Source of the DNA: Oreohelix idahoensis
Lineage: Eukaryota; Mollusca; Gastropoda; Stylommatophora; Oreohelicidae
Assembly: GCA_024509875.1 (NCBI GenBank)
Contig: JAMPIV010000585.1
Span: 558,001-622,000 of the forward strand
Reading direction: 5' to 3'
DNA: 64,000 nucleotides
In this document: one piece after another, positions 1 through 11,985 of the stretch
Position numbering within the stretch: position 1 is the stretch's first letter
Layout: each line of letters starts with the position of its first letter
Program-made: the position numbers and the translations under genes
Notes under the pieces: generated by a model
Databases searched by the model: none
Told to the model about the DNA's origin: nothing
What the model saw: the letters and a program-made list of their open reading frames with translations, nothing else

Positions 1-523
1 AAAGTTATGAACCAACTAATGACAAAGACGAGTCTGTGAAAGAAGCATTTTATACTAGACTGCAGGAAATTATGGAGAAAGTAAAAAGAAGAGACATCAC
101 AATTTTGATGGGTGACATGAATGCAAAGATAGGTACAATCAAAACCAGCTTTGAAGAAGTCATGGGAAAACATTGGGCTAGGAATAATAAATGAAAATGG
201 GAATTATTCTCAAACTTTTGTGCTTCAAATCAACTGGCTATAGGAGGAAGCATGTTTCCACATAAGAGAATACACAAGACAACATGGATATCACCACACC
301 ATAGAACAGAAAATCATATTGATCATATATGCATAAACAAGAAGTTTAGATCATCAATGCAGGATGTAAAGGTAAATAGAGGAGCAGATGTGGCATCAGA
401 TCACCACCTTCTGATAGCCAAAGTAAAAATGAAACTCAAGAGATATGCAACAATGCAAATAGACAACAACAATTTAATATAGGACATCTAAGAAATCAAG
501 AAACAAGAGACAAATTTGCGGTC
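1..523 (+). pseudogene. LINE family D endonuclease fragment
   Basis: This is a decayed piece of the apurinic-type endonuclease domain of an RTE-like LINE, cut by the window edge. In the readable frame I see a GDMNAKIG-like stretch at about 110-135 and MFPHKRIHKTTW near 252-287. IDHI follows, then GADVASDHHLL near 385-415. The last is the catalytic SDHH block of these nucleases, which nick target DNA during retrotransposition. A frame break near 192 (stop after 'NNK') and the missing N-terminus make it non-functional. It stops at 524, where another repeat begins. The MFPHKRIHK wording matches the antisense copy at 22320-23640, so I place both in one family. Confidence 0.8.
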
Positions 524-790
524 TGTGATGTGGAACGGAAATATTGATACAGTAATCAGACAGCCTTTGCTTTCCCATTTAGTGTCTACCATTGGCTAAG
601 CCAAACCACGCAATTTTCTGTTTGTATGGCTAACCTTTGAATCCACGCATTTTTTCTGGAACATAACAACAAAGGTGTTTACCAACTTTCGCAAATCTGC
701 CAGTTTAACAAGGGAGCGAATCGCACTTGTTTACCTGAGTTTCTCACGCGAGCTGATTTGCCAATTGTGAACGGTAGTTTGGGTTTTGGT
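524..790 (+). mobile_element. Partial copy of the TGTGAC...CGACA LTR-type element
   Basis: The sequence from TGTGATGTGG at 524 aligns with the left end of the 2.5-kb element at 60775. Shared blocks include 'cagtaatc.gacagcc', 'gtttac.aactttcg', 'gggagcgaatc' and 'gtttctcac.cga', in the same order and spacing. It is the third and most truncated copy of the family. I can follow the similarity to about 790 and cannot find its right terminus. It interrupts the LINE D fragment, since D coding similarity stops exactly at its TG end. Confidence 0.65.
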
Positions 791-1065
791 GGGGAAGGTG
801 AGTGCAGAAAAATGGTGCCACCCGAAGACGGATCTTACTTTTGGTATCATCCACTCCTACCAAAAAACAAACACACTTGCAAGTATATTTTTAACAGTAC
901 GGACTATTACACTCAACCGTGTGTTACCGAGGGCCGAAAGAGGATCAAAGAACAGCAATACTATAATTTACCACTCAATTCATAAGAGGTGAATAAGGAG
1001 GGTTGGGCATGAGATCGGCTACCCTATCCTGTAGACATTCTAAGCCATAAAAAAAACCTCAACAA
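791..1065. other. No gene recognised
   Basis: Short open frames here are shadows without codon or motif support. The stretch may be more of the truncated element to its left or an unrelated LINE 3' tail; it ends in a short A-run near 1050. Confidence 0.4.
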
Positions 1066-1200
1066 AACAATATGAACTTAAGACAGACATGAAGAAAACA
1101 TGGGAAGACCTGCAGCTGAAGACATGGGGTAGGACTTGGCATAAGATTGTTGAAAGCCTATTCTCGTTGCGGAGCTGAAGGGTATTGTTGATGGTTATAA
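1066..1200 (+). pseudogene. LINE family D 3'-terminal fragment
   Basis: The translation gives ELKTDMKKTWEDLQ followed by a tryptophan-containing stretch and ESLFSLRS, the usual extreme C-terminus of RTE-like LINE polyproteins (WRRELE...TW..L....W..LV..L). The same ending appears at 22125-22300 and 23800-24333. No flanking target duplication is visible. It is a fragment with no function of its own. Confidence 0.6.
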
Positions 1201-1264
1201 TAATAGTGTCAGATGGCCCCCATTATAACTGTAACAAGGCGCGGACCGTCCTCCCTTTGGTACG

Positions 1265-3235
1265 CTACTCATCATCTCATCATCTCAACCCGTAACCCGT
1301 ATGGGTCGTAGGGGTACCATGGTGGAAGCATCAGCAGACAGGGTCCTCCACTGCTCTCTATCCTCAGCAATGCGTACAAGTGTAGAAAAACCGTGTCCTG
1401 CCCATTCTTTGATGTTATCAGCCCAGGATTTTCTTTGCCTTCCTCTTCTCCGTTTACCTTCGACTGTTCCCTGGAGGATCGTTTTCGAAAGGGAGTCATG
1501 ACGAGTTACATGCCCAAACCAGGCAAGCTTTCAACGTTTCACTACTGACAAAAGTGGTTCTTGGTGGCCTGCATAGGTGTTTATCTTCTCTCTAACATAG
1601 ACATTTGTTTTGTGCTCTTTATAGCAAATGCGCAAAATTCTTCTATAACATTTATGCTCGAAAGCCTGAATCCTTCGCTCCGTATCTGCAGTGAGTGTCC
1701 AGCCCTCACACTCATACAAGAGAATAGATAATACAAGTGATTTGTATAATTTGATCTTCACAGGAAAACTGATGTTACTTTTCCAGATCACATTCAGCCT
1801 TGTCATGGCAGCTGAGGCCATCTCAAGTCTTGTCTTGATTTCTTTACTTGATCTTCCATCACTACATATAGTGGACCCGAGATATTTAAAGGTGTTAACT
1901 TCTTCTAACGTTTGCCCATTTAACGTAATGTTGGTTGGAACATGTTTCTTATGGCTATTCACCAATATCTTGCTTTTTTCTATATTAATTACCATCCCAT
2001 ATGTTCTTGTTACTTTCTCCAGTCTAGAGGTAAGGTCTTGAAGTTCTGATTCTGCTCCAGCTATCAGATCGATATCATCAGCAAAACGTAGATTGCAAAG
2101 AGGTCGGCCTCCAATCGATATGGTGTGTAATCGTAGAGAGCCTCCTGCATAATATGTTCTAGATATATATTAAAGAGCACTGGGGACAGGATACATCCCT
2201 GGCGAACTCCTACAGTTGTTTTGAAAAATTCTCCAATGTCATTGCTTGCAAAAACAGCACTGCTTGCGTCCTTGTATAGTGCTTCAATGATATCTATGAT
2301 GTTTGTATCAAAATTGAATTTTCTCATTATTTGCCATAAGCCTTCATGCCAGACTCGATCGAAGGCTTTTGTGAAATCGATGAAGTTATGTTATAAATCG
2401 TGTTGATGCTGGAGATGTTTTTCGATCAGTAATCTAATATTGAAGATTTGTTCTGAGGTACTTCTTTTTGGTCTAAAGCCAGCCTGTTACTCGGACAAGA
2501 TTTCTTCTGATTTCTGTCTTATTCTGTTCAAAGGTATCCTTAACATCACCTTACTTGGATGACTAATAAGGCTAATGGTTCTGTAGTTCTTGCACATTTT
2601 TAGATTTCCTTTCTTTGGAAGCGATATTACTAATGACTGCGTCCACTCTTTTGGCCATTTTTTTTGTACTCCGTATCTTCTGGCAAATTGTTGTCATGAT
2701 TTTTACTATATCTGGTCCTCCATATTTTAAGAGCTCTGCTGGGATATTATCCACACCCGGTGACTTCCCTTCTTTCATCGAACATATAGCCTCTTCCACT
2801 TCTTCCCGTAATATTGCTGCACTTCCGAGTTCCCTGTTTTCGCACTTAACTGTTTAATATGCTATAGTCAGTGTCTAATTTACAGTTATATAATTCTTTG
2901 CAATATTCTGTCCACCTTCTCATTACAGCTGTTTTTTTCATTGAGCAGAGCCCCATTGCTATCTTCTATGACAGTTACCCTGGGCTGTTGGGGTTTTGAT
3001 AGTCTTCTTAATGTGTCAAAAGCTGCCTTGCTGTTACCTTTTATTAGCCCTGTATTAATGGACTCACATTGATCAGCTACCCATTTTTCTTTGGCCTGTT
3101 TCATTTTCTTTCTAATATTTTTATTCACCATACTGTATTGCCATGTTGCTTCAGGAACCTCTTTCTTAACCTTTTTCATTTCCCGCCGTGTATCACATAA
3201 CTTCAGAATGTCATCTGTAACCCATGGTTACTAGA
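1265..3235 (-). pseudogene. LINE family C, 5'-truncated reverse transcriptase
   Basis: Read on the minus strand from 3235, the order is a basic linker (KKVKKEVPEATWQYS near 3179), a GKSPGVDNIPAELLKYGG block near 2760, GVRQGCILSPVLFNIYL near 2200, and a FADDIDLIAG-equivalent near 2080 that needs a frame change. TFKYLGSTI follows near 1890, then LSILLYECEGWT near 1710, and a C-terminal K-rich segment ends near 1272. These are reverse-transcriptase palm motifs of an RTE-like LINE. Several frameshifts separate the open pieces (2799-2572, 2327-2064, 1995-1531, 1499-1272). The 3' tail is a short ATGAG-type repeat at about 1265-1290. The endonuclease is missing: the copy starts at PWVTDD, the same point as the copy at the right window edge. 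Confidence 0.88.
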
Positions 3236-4022
3236 CGAAGATAACTGCCTCACTCTTTTTTGAAGAAAGTGTATGGTTTTCTATATCTTCTGGAATATAT
3301 ATTTCTTCTGAAGTACGGTATATGTCGTGTGGTGCGTATTGGGGCAACTACGACAGTAGTTTTCGCCAGGAATAGCGTATGAGATATTAGGTAGAAGGTC
3401 TCTAGAAATTGGCTCGTTAAGAAAGAATAAAGACCTATTCGAGATAGGGACAAGAAGACGGGAATGCGAATGCTTTCCACTGGACAGTGTTTTCTAATTA
3501 ATTATGGAAAGAGTTCTGTTTCCCCACGACCTTAGCTTCTGCCCTTAGATCCCGTAAAGAAAAAGCCCCCAACCTCATCTGAGTAGAGAAAGGTTCCTAT
3601 AGGTGAATATGTAACACCGACAGCACGAGTGATACATTAACAAACTAGATAATGATCAAACGATCGCTGGGTTTATTAATGAAATCTCCACACATATAGG
3701 GTTAGTAATGGTTAGAACGTGATGATGGTGAAAGACGAATCACACAAAACACACAGATGAGATAATAAAATTGCAGTTAATTAAGTAGTAGTTAATTAAG
3801 AATGAACTGGTGCAAAGCGAAATGATGATGATGTGATATGATACGTGTTACCAAAATGGTGGGTAATCTACACAGTCCATGTGTCTCTAAATGCTTCGCA
3901 TTGATATGATGATTCATGTGTATGCATACAATGTCCCAAGTTGTTATACGTTATGTCGAGTGGGGTATCTCTAAGTCGAGGACGTTCTGATGAAAACTGT
4001 TGTCGGACTGAGAACGTTGACG

Positions 4023-4118
<96 letters not shown>

Positions 4119-4757
4119 CTTCACTGTTTGAGTATATCTCTGTAGTGTTGATCAACAGTAAATAGCTGTCATATGAACAAAAGGTCTGTTGCCTAATCTC
4201 CCGAGGGTACTGGCCAGACTGGATATCTTCACGAATTGTTAGTGATATGTAGACTCATGATCTTGCGTATGTAGTCGTGATTCATAAAATATACTTTAGA
4301 GTCTGCTTCATAGAATGCGCTTAAGAGGGTGTTGCCCTTGGTATAAATATGCGATTCCTCTTTTGAGCTCTTTTGCTTGACTTCAGATAATAATGATCTT
4401 TCGAGTGATTTGAATTTATGATGACTCTGTATTGAACTTGTGATAACGATGTATTGAACTTGTGAGCCAGCAGTATATGGGTGACGAAAAATGCTGCGTC
4501 CACCTTCTGACTTGTGGGTGAGACAATATTCCTTTTTAATTGAGGAATGAAAGATGTCCTATGGCGAATTCTGCTAGCCAAATGTCCGTTTTTGATAACT
4601 TATTTCTGGTTAGACGTCAGACACGTTGCGTGTAGACTCAGACTTCTGATGAACTGAAGACACACACAAGTCATCGTAAGTTTTTCACATTTAACATCAC
4701 TGGTTGACTTTCATTTATACTACTGATCATTATTGATTTCTCTCTGAGTTCAATTCT
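3236..4757. other. Non-coding stretch with an AT microsatellite
   Basis: Apart from the AT tract and the 10-bp target duplication at its right end (4748-4757), I see no gene, RNA gene or recognisable transposon end. The open frames across 3868-4165 simply read through the AT dinucleotides as Tyr-Ile repeats on both strands. Confidence 0.6.
4027..4116. repeat. (AT)45 microsatellite
   Basis: Ninety uninterrupted bases of perfect AT dinucleotide. The sequence is self-complementary, so it can extrude as a cruciform, and the array is likely length-variable. Confidence 0.98.
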
Positions 4758-6045
4758 TACTTACTTACTTAGTCGTTCCCCTTCTACCGTGAGGTGTAGA
4801 AGTTTGGAAGAGAGAGCGCCAGACTATCCTATCGGCTGTCTTCCTCCTGGCCTGGTTCCATTCTAGTCCTCGGTCCTTCAAAGATTGTCTAATATTGTCC
4901 TCCCAGCGGAATCAGGGTCGTCCTGGGGGTCTGGATCCTTGGCTCTTTGTTTCCCATGCTTGTCGTGGTAGCCGATCTTCTCCCATTCTGCAGACATGGC
5001 CAAACCATCTTAGTTGGGACTGTTCTACTTGGGTCTGCAGGGGGTGGGATTTAAGGCCTTGACGTATCGTCTGGTTGCGTACCATGTCTCTTCTTGTTAC
5101 TTCAACCACCTTCCTCAGATACCTCATTTCTGAGGTTTGGATCTGGCTTTTGTGGGTTGTAGTCATTGTCCATGTCAAGACTGGGACATAGGTGGAGCGG
5201 TATACAGCCATCTTCGTTTTCTTACCAACCTCTCTCTTGCTGAGGAATCCTCGATTTATGGCCTGAAAAAGTCTCCCAGCTGCTGCTTTTCGAATGGCCA
5301 ACTCTTCTTTGATGCCTCCCTTTCGGTCAATGATAGCTCCGAGGTATTTAAAGTGGTCTACCTGCTCCAGGACCTGTTCTCCCAGCTTAATCTGACGTCT
5401 TCTTTCTTCTCGTGATATCACCATGGATTTTGTTTTAGAGCTGCTTATAAATATCCCTCTCTTCTCCAGCTCTTCCTTCCAGACTTGCAGGTTGAATTGG
5501 AGATGTGCCTCTGATTTAGCAATCAGGGCAACATCATCAGCAAATGCCAGCTCCGAAATACAGACCTGTCTCATCTTCCAGTACCCCACTGAATACTTTC
5601 TTGTTCTCTCCTTACGTGCCTTAATGACATCGTCCATGAGGAGTATGAAAAGGTAAGGTGACAGGATATCACCTTGTCTTACACCAGTGGTGTACCTGAA
5701 CTCTTCTGACTTATGGTTTGCCGTCTTCAAATAATTTCTGCAAGACTTGTAGAAGCTCTGTATAGCATGGATCAGAGGTGCTGGAATGTTCTTCCTTGCC
5801 AAGCAGTCCCAAAGTTTGCTCCAGGGGACCCTGTCAAACGCCTTTTCCAGATCTATGAAACAAAGATGGATCTCACTCTTGTATCAAGGGCCTTTTCACT
5901 CAGCTGTCTGAGTGTGAAGATTAGGTCTTGAGTACTTCGGTTCGCTCGGAATCCGCACTGGACCTCATCCAGTTGTGGCTCAGCTAGGCGTCGGAGTATC
6001 TGCTCTAGGATTCTAGAGTAGATTTTACCAGGGACACTGAGAAGG
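4758..6045 (-). mobile_element. LINE family B, 5'-truncated copy with target duplication
   Basis: The 10-bp direct repeat GTTCAATTCT flanks it exactly (4748-4757 and 6046-6055), marking target-primed insertion. The 3' end is at the left, with the (AAGT)n tail seen as tta-ctt repeats at 4758-4772. The main open frame, 5802-4912, covers RT motifs TTGVRQGDILSPYLF, AFADDVALIAKS and FKYLGAIIDRKGG, then the C-terminal RWFGHVCRMGEDRLPRQAW segment. The copy starts at the SVPGKIYSRILEQ equivalent, so endonuclease and N-terminal RT are absent. One or two frameshifts break the C-terminal part. It is 90-95% like the near full-length copy at 33807 by eye. Confidence 0.93.
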
Positions 6046-6339
6046 GTTCAATTCTAATGATGTTAAATATCTTGTGCATGATAGTGTGTGCGCATGGGAG
6101 ACTGTGATGATGATGAAGGTGAAGTATGAACTATTAAATACTTCCTATCATCCTATCATCTTCTAGGAAAATCTTCTGATTTTATTAATCAGTTATGCAA
6201 AGAATTATTTGAAACTCTATCTTTCGCACATTTTAGCTGTGAGGTTAAAATAAACAAAAATTAAGAAAATGTATTAATAATCTGTATAAGATCTACTAAC
6301 CTTCTTTTCCCTAGGCAAAATCCTTTAAGAACACAATTC
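6046..6339. other. No gene recognised
   Basis: AT-rich sequence directly 3' of the LINE B target duplication. I found no open frame, splice signal or repeat to report. Confidence 0.5.
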
Positions 6340-7100
6340 ATCACAGAACTGAATTATATCCACTCTGAATAAACACGTGTTTTAGGCTAGGCGTTTTTGG
6401 GTTTAATCTCTTCCTCACAATATAAAAACTGGACTCCTTCCTCTAGCAAGCTACGCGGTAGATTATATTTCTGGAAGTCCAATGTGGGTTTCTTGGATCC
6501 CTGACATCCAGCTCCGCCCATACCAACCAATCCTTAATAGCCCCTCTGGTCACTCATTCACAGGATCGCTCTTGTCCCCTGTCAGTCCAAACGTGGGTGT
6601 GGTTTGACAAACAGGTATGGAGATAATTGGCGGGCTAATGCAAACGTGCTGTCAAATTGCTGTCACCTTACTCTTTGATTGTTTATTGTTCACCTGGCCA
6701 AGCTGGGCGTCCAATGTGGTAACCCAACGCTTGTCTGAACAGCGGCCGACCAAAGATAACACCATTACAGCATGAGACGTTTTCACCTGGCCAATCTGGG
6801 CGTCCAATGTGGTGGTGACCCGTCGCTAGCCACAAAGATAACAATGGTCCACAGAAATTACAGCATGCCCAGATGTCTGATTGGGATGATCAGATGTGTT
6901 TTCACCAGATTTATCACGATGCAATGTGGGCTTCAAACGATAATGTCAGGTATGGGGACTCAATCAAAGGACTTTATTTCCCCCGATGAAAGAACAAATG
7001 TGGTTCTCTAGATACCGGTCGCGAGTAATCACAACGATGAAATAGCAAATGTGGGATCGCAAATGTGGGATGAAAGAGCAAATGTCGGAGAAAATACAAT
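6340..7100. repeat. Cluster of degenerate 'CAATGTGG' repeats
   Basis: The motif (C/A)AATGTGG recurs at about 6483, 6711, 6806, 6921, 6996, 7048 and 7063. Two of these sit in a clear ~94-bp duplication: 'cacctggcca..ctgggcg' at about 6691 and 6784, each followed by 'aaagataaca' and 'attacagcatg'. GGGCGTCCAATGTGG resembles a tRNA-Lys type primer-binding site of LTR elements, so this may be a scrambled leader region. I could not find LTRs around it. No coding sequence is supported. Confidence 0.5.
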
Positions 7101-7456
7101 ACGAAAGATGTAGGAAAAGATAGAGCAATAAGGCCTTTGCGCTCGTTTATCACAGTATCAGGAAGCCAATTTTCGTTAAACTGAATACAGCAGTCACTGT
7201 TAATTTGAGTCACACCTTTTTTTAATATTAATGTTATTTATAATAATATTGCTGGATGGCAACAGATCGCCGCGACAAACGCGTCATACCGTTCAAATAT
7301 CGTGCACGGTGGCACGCAAATAAAAATACATACAATGAACTTAGATACACTCAAAAGAGCGTCCATACCAGACTCACGTGGGAGGATCTCCAACACTTAA
7401 CTCCCACGCGAAAACAACTTAACAACTATATTATGCAGTTACCTAGGTCTGTCTAT

Positions 7457-8419
7457 TCATAACACCTCTTCTATATTTATAGGTAAATTTGATGCTTGCA
7501 AATAATCTAATACTGGTATTCTCATTTGTTCGTACCTCTTACATTTTAACAATAAATGCTCTGCATTATTGTCCTGAAGACATCCTGCACAGTAAGGTTC
7601 TTCTGTTCTGAAATAACCTTTTCCCAGCTGTAGTCTGAGAAGTTTCTTATTACTGGGAATTTTCAATTCCCTAGATATCTGACATTTTCTTGTTGGAGCC
7701 TTGAACAACTTATATGCATGTCTTCCTTTCAGATTTTTATCCCACTCTGCTTTCCATTCATCTGTTATTAAATCTTTAATTAAGCTCTTAATCTCTGATT
7801 TACTCGTCCCTACATTTATTTGATTTTTATCAGATCTACCTTTCTTGGCTTCTTTATCTGCCTTTTCATTTCCCTCTATGCCAACATGTGAAGGTATCCA
7901 AGCAATTAAGACTGAACATCCTCTGGAATATAAGTATGTAGTAGCCAGAAATATCTCCTCTGCTATATCAAGTCTACTACATTCTCATAAGTTTCTAAGT
8001 GCTTTAATTGTTGAAAGAGAGTCAGTTAAAACTGTTAGTTTTTTGGGAGAGTTATTAGAGAATATTTCTAGTGCTTTTAGTATTGCCACCATCTCTGCAG
8101 TGAAAATGGATGTATTTTCCGTGACGCTATATTCTTTTACCATTTCCCATATTGGAATATATATTCCTATCCCCAATTTGCCATCCTCTCCCTTGGATCC
8201 ATCTGTGTACACAGTAATGCTGTCTTTTGATATTTGTTGTATATATTTATTGGCTGTGTTTTTAATATTTTCTATATTGTTTGTTTTCTTAAGTATTTCT
8301 GCTAGGCGGTAGTCCGTGTCTGGTTTCACACCTTTATTAAGGAAGAGCAGAGAACTTAACGATGTGCTAGAAATTTGCGCATTTATTTTTAAGGTAAGTG
8401 CATGATATAGGTGTTTCAT
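7457..8419 (-). pseudogene. I/jockey-like LINE: RNase H and C-terminal zinc knuckle
   Basis: The minus strand reads a ribonuclease H domain: VYTDGSKGEDG near 8215 (first catalytic Asp), FTAEMVAILKALE near 8090 (Glu), LTDSLSTIKAL near 8020 (Asp). An IPSHVGIEGNEKAD block near 7880 (His, Asp) follows. A C-terminal CAGC...EHLLLKC cysteine-histidine cluster lies near 7585-7545, with the stop at 7457. This order, RNase H then CCHC-like tail, is typical of the 3' end of I-clade and related LINEs. The frame changes near 7980 and 7710. Endonuclease and RT parts are missing. Confidence 0.85.
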
Positions 8420-9740
8420 TTCTTCACATTTTGATGTATAACACTTTATGTTATCATTATAAATAAATTATTTAATGCGAAATCTGTAGTCATGTCTAAA
8501 AACGTACTCTCTGAAATTAGCTCGTAAAAACGTGGTTTTTGAGCTCGTATACTAAGAGTTGGTAAACAATGTTGACGATATTCCTTAAACAATATCGGAG
8601 AAGTCATCAAAGAAATCACTGCATGTAGACAAGGTTAAGGTCTGCACGTGGAAAAGATTCATACAATTCTACAAATTTACGTGATTCTGAAGGCAATGTG
8701 CCGTCACCGGTCAATCCAGCTGCTGGCTTTACGGAAATGACGACATCCCAGGATCTACAAGATCAACATGATAACGCAAGATCAGAATTATGTAACTGTC
8801 GGCGGAACGAGTGACTATGACGATATCAGTGTTTTTGGAGCTTCAAATACAGTGTTTGAACTGAAAGTCTTAATGATGAATCTTCATAATTGAAAGACGT
8901 CGTCCTGGTGCTTGCAAGCATTCCAGTTCCAAATGGGAGAGAGAGATAGAAAAGTGAGGTATAGTGAACGTGTTAAAGAGAGAGAAGAGTGAGATAAATT
9001 GTTCACAAAATATTGACTGCTATCCTGATCTTATCAATAATTAATGATGGCTTTTTTTTCTTTTGAGGACCAAAATTTCCGTTAAGGCGGAGCTCTTTGC
9101 TGTTACTTTTTCTTTATAAATTCTTTTCACATATAAATAGCTTTAATGTCTGTTGTTCAACATACACGACACATTGAACAACATATGAGTTCCGGTTCAA
9201 TATGTCAGACGCATTTTGTCATATGATTTTTTTAGCCTGCTTTGCTGCGTTGTTCCAATGATTGACTTGGTGCGAGCCAGAATGTTCATGTGAGAGTCGT
9301 CCTCCTTTTATGTACAACAATTGATGTCTATATGATAAGTATATGCCTGAATAGGGGGCATGATTTTTGAAAAGTTCAGCTAACGACATTATCAGCCATC
9401 TTGGCTTGGTAAAATCTGTTCACAAAAAAGATGACGTGAAATTTCTACACATATTTTAATAATAATCGTGTCGTCAACAAATGTCTTCACATTGTAGTAA
9501 GTATAATAAAACTCGAGTCAAGGCATCTTTAGTCATAGTCATTAGTTAATGACCCCAAGTCTAAGGTGTTCCAATGTGCCACAAGGCTGGTTGGCTACTG
9601 GGAAAGTAGTCTCGAACATTGACTGTCTGGGGTGCGAGCGGGGCGGAACCAGGCGGATCATGGACTTCCTCAGGAACATCCCTTGCATGGTGGCTCTACC
9701 AGGATGACCGGATATTTCCACCATATTTTGCAAACATAAT
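8420..9740. other. No gene recognised
   Basis: No open frame longer than noise, no splice-framed exon and no repeat shared with other parts of the window. A short GA-rich patch sits near 8935-8985. Confidence 0.5.
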
Positions 9741-10890
9741 ATGAATTATGTAATAAGCCAGAATTATCGCGGGAGCTACGTGGATCGTACTCTGTCGCCG
9801 ATGCCTTCGGCAAATGTAACGAAGAAACGTGAATGTAGAAGAAGAGGCAGGGGAGAGAAGAGAAGAGAGAGACCAAGAAGAGCTGGTAAGAGAAAAACGA
9901 GAAAGAAAGCGGACAGACTCAATGCAATACTTACTTACAAGGTACAGGGAACTGTCGAAGTGCCTACCAACGGGCAGCCATTATTCAAACTATCATCTAT
10001 GACTTTGATATACCAATGATCCAGGAGACCAAGTTAAAAGCGAATAATGTTGTCAATTGCCCAGGTTACAGATGTTACACAAATCCGCGTGGGCCTGGCA
10101 GACGAGTGGAGGCGATATATATGAAAAATAAACTCCCTCATGCGTGGCTAGATACAAGTTTCCATTCTAATGAGAATGCAGAATTGCAAGGAATTGCACT
10201 TCATATAATCGGTAAAGAATGGCAAGTCTTCAGTTTGTGTGCCCACGTGGATCGCCTTCTGGAAGAGGGTAGCTAAGAATTTCTGACTAAATTGTCCGAA
10301 GAACCTAACAATGTGTGCTTAGTTGCCGATGATTTTAATGCTAGATCTATGGAGTGGGGGGAAATCCACGGAAAATAGACATGGTGTTGCCTTGAGCCAG
10401 CTCAAACCTATCCAGTTTAAATGATGAACGCCAAACAAGACTGGCATCTAGATCGGGGGATATTGATGGTGTCATAGATCTGGCATTGATTTCTAGTGCT
10501 GCCGCTACCTTTGCTCGTTGGGGTTATTGCAGGCTCAAGAAAGCGATCATTTACCCTGTGTCTCATTGCAAAGGGAAAGATCACCAGACACAGGAAACCG
10601 AAACAAACTTTCCAATATCATAAGGCCCACATGACTGTAATCGCCCTTTGCACATTTTGCGTCAAATTGCGAAACAAAAGACAACTTGCACACCTTTTAC
10701 ACAATCACCCTGGTGGAATGACACAGTTACTACAATATGGCTAGAAAAGGAGAGAGCGACAAAGTCATGGCGGATAGCACGAAAGAGGAGGACGATGAGT
10801 GGTGAAGAGGTGGAGGATTTTAAGGAGAAAAAGCAAAGAGCCATCAATAACTTCAAGGACTTGGCAAGAGAAGCCAAGGACACTGTGTAG
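9741..10890 (+). pseudogene. I-like LINE remnant: basic N-terminus, endonuclease and linker
   Basis: The piece begins with an Arg/Lys-rich stretch (GRGEKRRERPRRAGKRK, about 9850-9900). An endonuclease core follows in three frames: IQETKLK at 10019 (catalytic Glu block), GYRCYTNPRGPGRRV near 10065, and VADDFNARSMEWG near 10325 (Asp-x-Asn block). The linker contains PWWNDTVTT near 10710 and ERATKSWRIARKRRTMSGEE near 10755-10805, ending in AREAKDTV near 10890. Stops and shifts are frequent. It is the upstream part of the same element as the RT and RNase H pieces at 11986-13952. Confidence 0.8.
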
Positions 10891-11985
10891 GAGGCCTTTG
10901 TGACACAGGTGGGCACTGACTTAACACTACAGAAATTCTGGCTCTTACATTGCAGAATGAGTAGGACAAATACAAACCATCTGTTATCGGGGTTGTTTCG
11001 TCTCTATGTTGTCATTGGTGTTGACTGGTCTGTCGGGCCTGCTAATGTGGCCGACGTACTTCTGGATGACGCGAATATATTATGGGCCGTTACTTTAGCG
11101 TATGATGATGATCTGGTTACTAACAATGAGACCCGGTAACGATGGAGGATGGGTCAAGACAGTATGACCAACTGGTAACGGATAAACACTGAACTCGTTG
11201 GAGGAGTTAGTGACGACAACATATTTATTCTTGACGATACTTATACATCAGTAGTTCAGACATTCTTCATCAGCATGGTCATGGCAAAAATGTATATAGT
11301 AAATAACAATCACTACGGACGTTGACCGATCGCACTAGCCACTGCCACACCAAGGTTAGCGGAAGCTCTACGGCAACGTATTGGTGGGATACATGGGTTT
11401 ACAAAATGACCATGTTAAAGCTTTGAGCATGTAGATATTTAATCAAGATCCGTGATAGCTCCTAACGTTAAATGGACGCACTAGCAGCTGACATAGCTGG
11501 TCAAGCTGAAGCTCTGCAGTAACGGTACAGGAGACTAAGTATCGGAGGCTAGATACTTCAAACGAGCCGTTTCTGGCTAAATGTTGGCAATACAAGCTTC
11601 TTGGTATAGCTCACTCAAGAATAGCATCTTCATCTTTCAGATGATCTAAATTACTTCATAACTGTGTCTTCCCTAGACTTGGGATAAGAACACGAAATAA
11701 ATAACGTCTGATCACGACGTTGGATATCTTGATCTGCCTAAAGGACATAGTCCGTATCTAAACAAATCACTGCGTCATACCGCGCCATGCCCCGTTTATT
11801 TCTGGTGCACGGTCGTTCGCAAATAACATTACAAAAAATATTATTGCTGTGCTCAGATCCACGTCTGAAAATCCCAGGTGAACATATGAGAGCTTTAAAT
11901 ATTTATCTGACCCTCAATGAATATAAAGTCTTTAACTTCAACCAGTTCCTAATATTCTCAGCTCGACAGGGATAACCCTGAAGAC
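10891..11985. other. Disrupted linker or unidentified insertion inside the I-like LINE
   Basis: LINE coding similarity can be followed weakly to about 10960 (RMSRTNTNHL) and resumes near 11960. Sequence between about 11100 and 11780 has no coding resemblance to the element and probably represents inserted or heavily mutated DNA. A short patch at 11770-11830 (cgtcatacc...tgcacggt..cgcaaataa) resembles 7278-7325. No ends or target duplication found. Confidence 0.4.

Noticed and set aside
3868..4165. Open frames on both strands with long Tyr-Ile repeats
   Set aside because: They only translate the (AT)45 microsatellite.
7845..8312. 155-codon + strand frame, hydrophobic
   Set aside because: Shadow of the RNase H coding strand (minus) at the same place.
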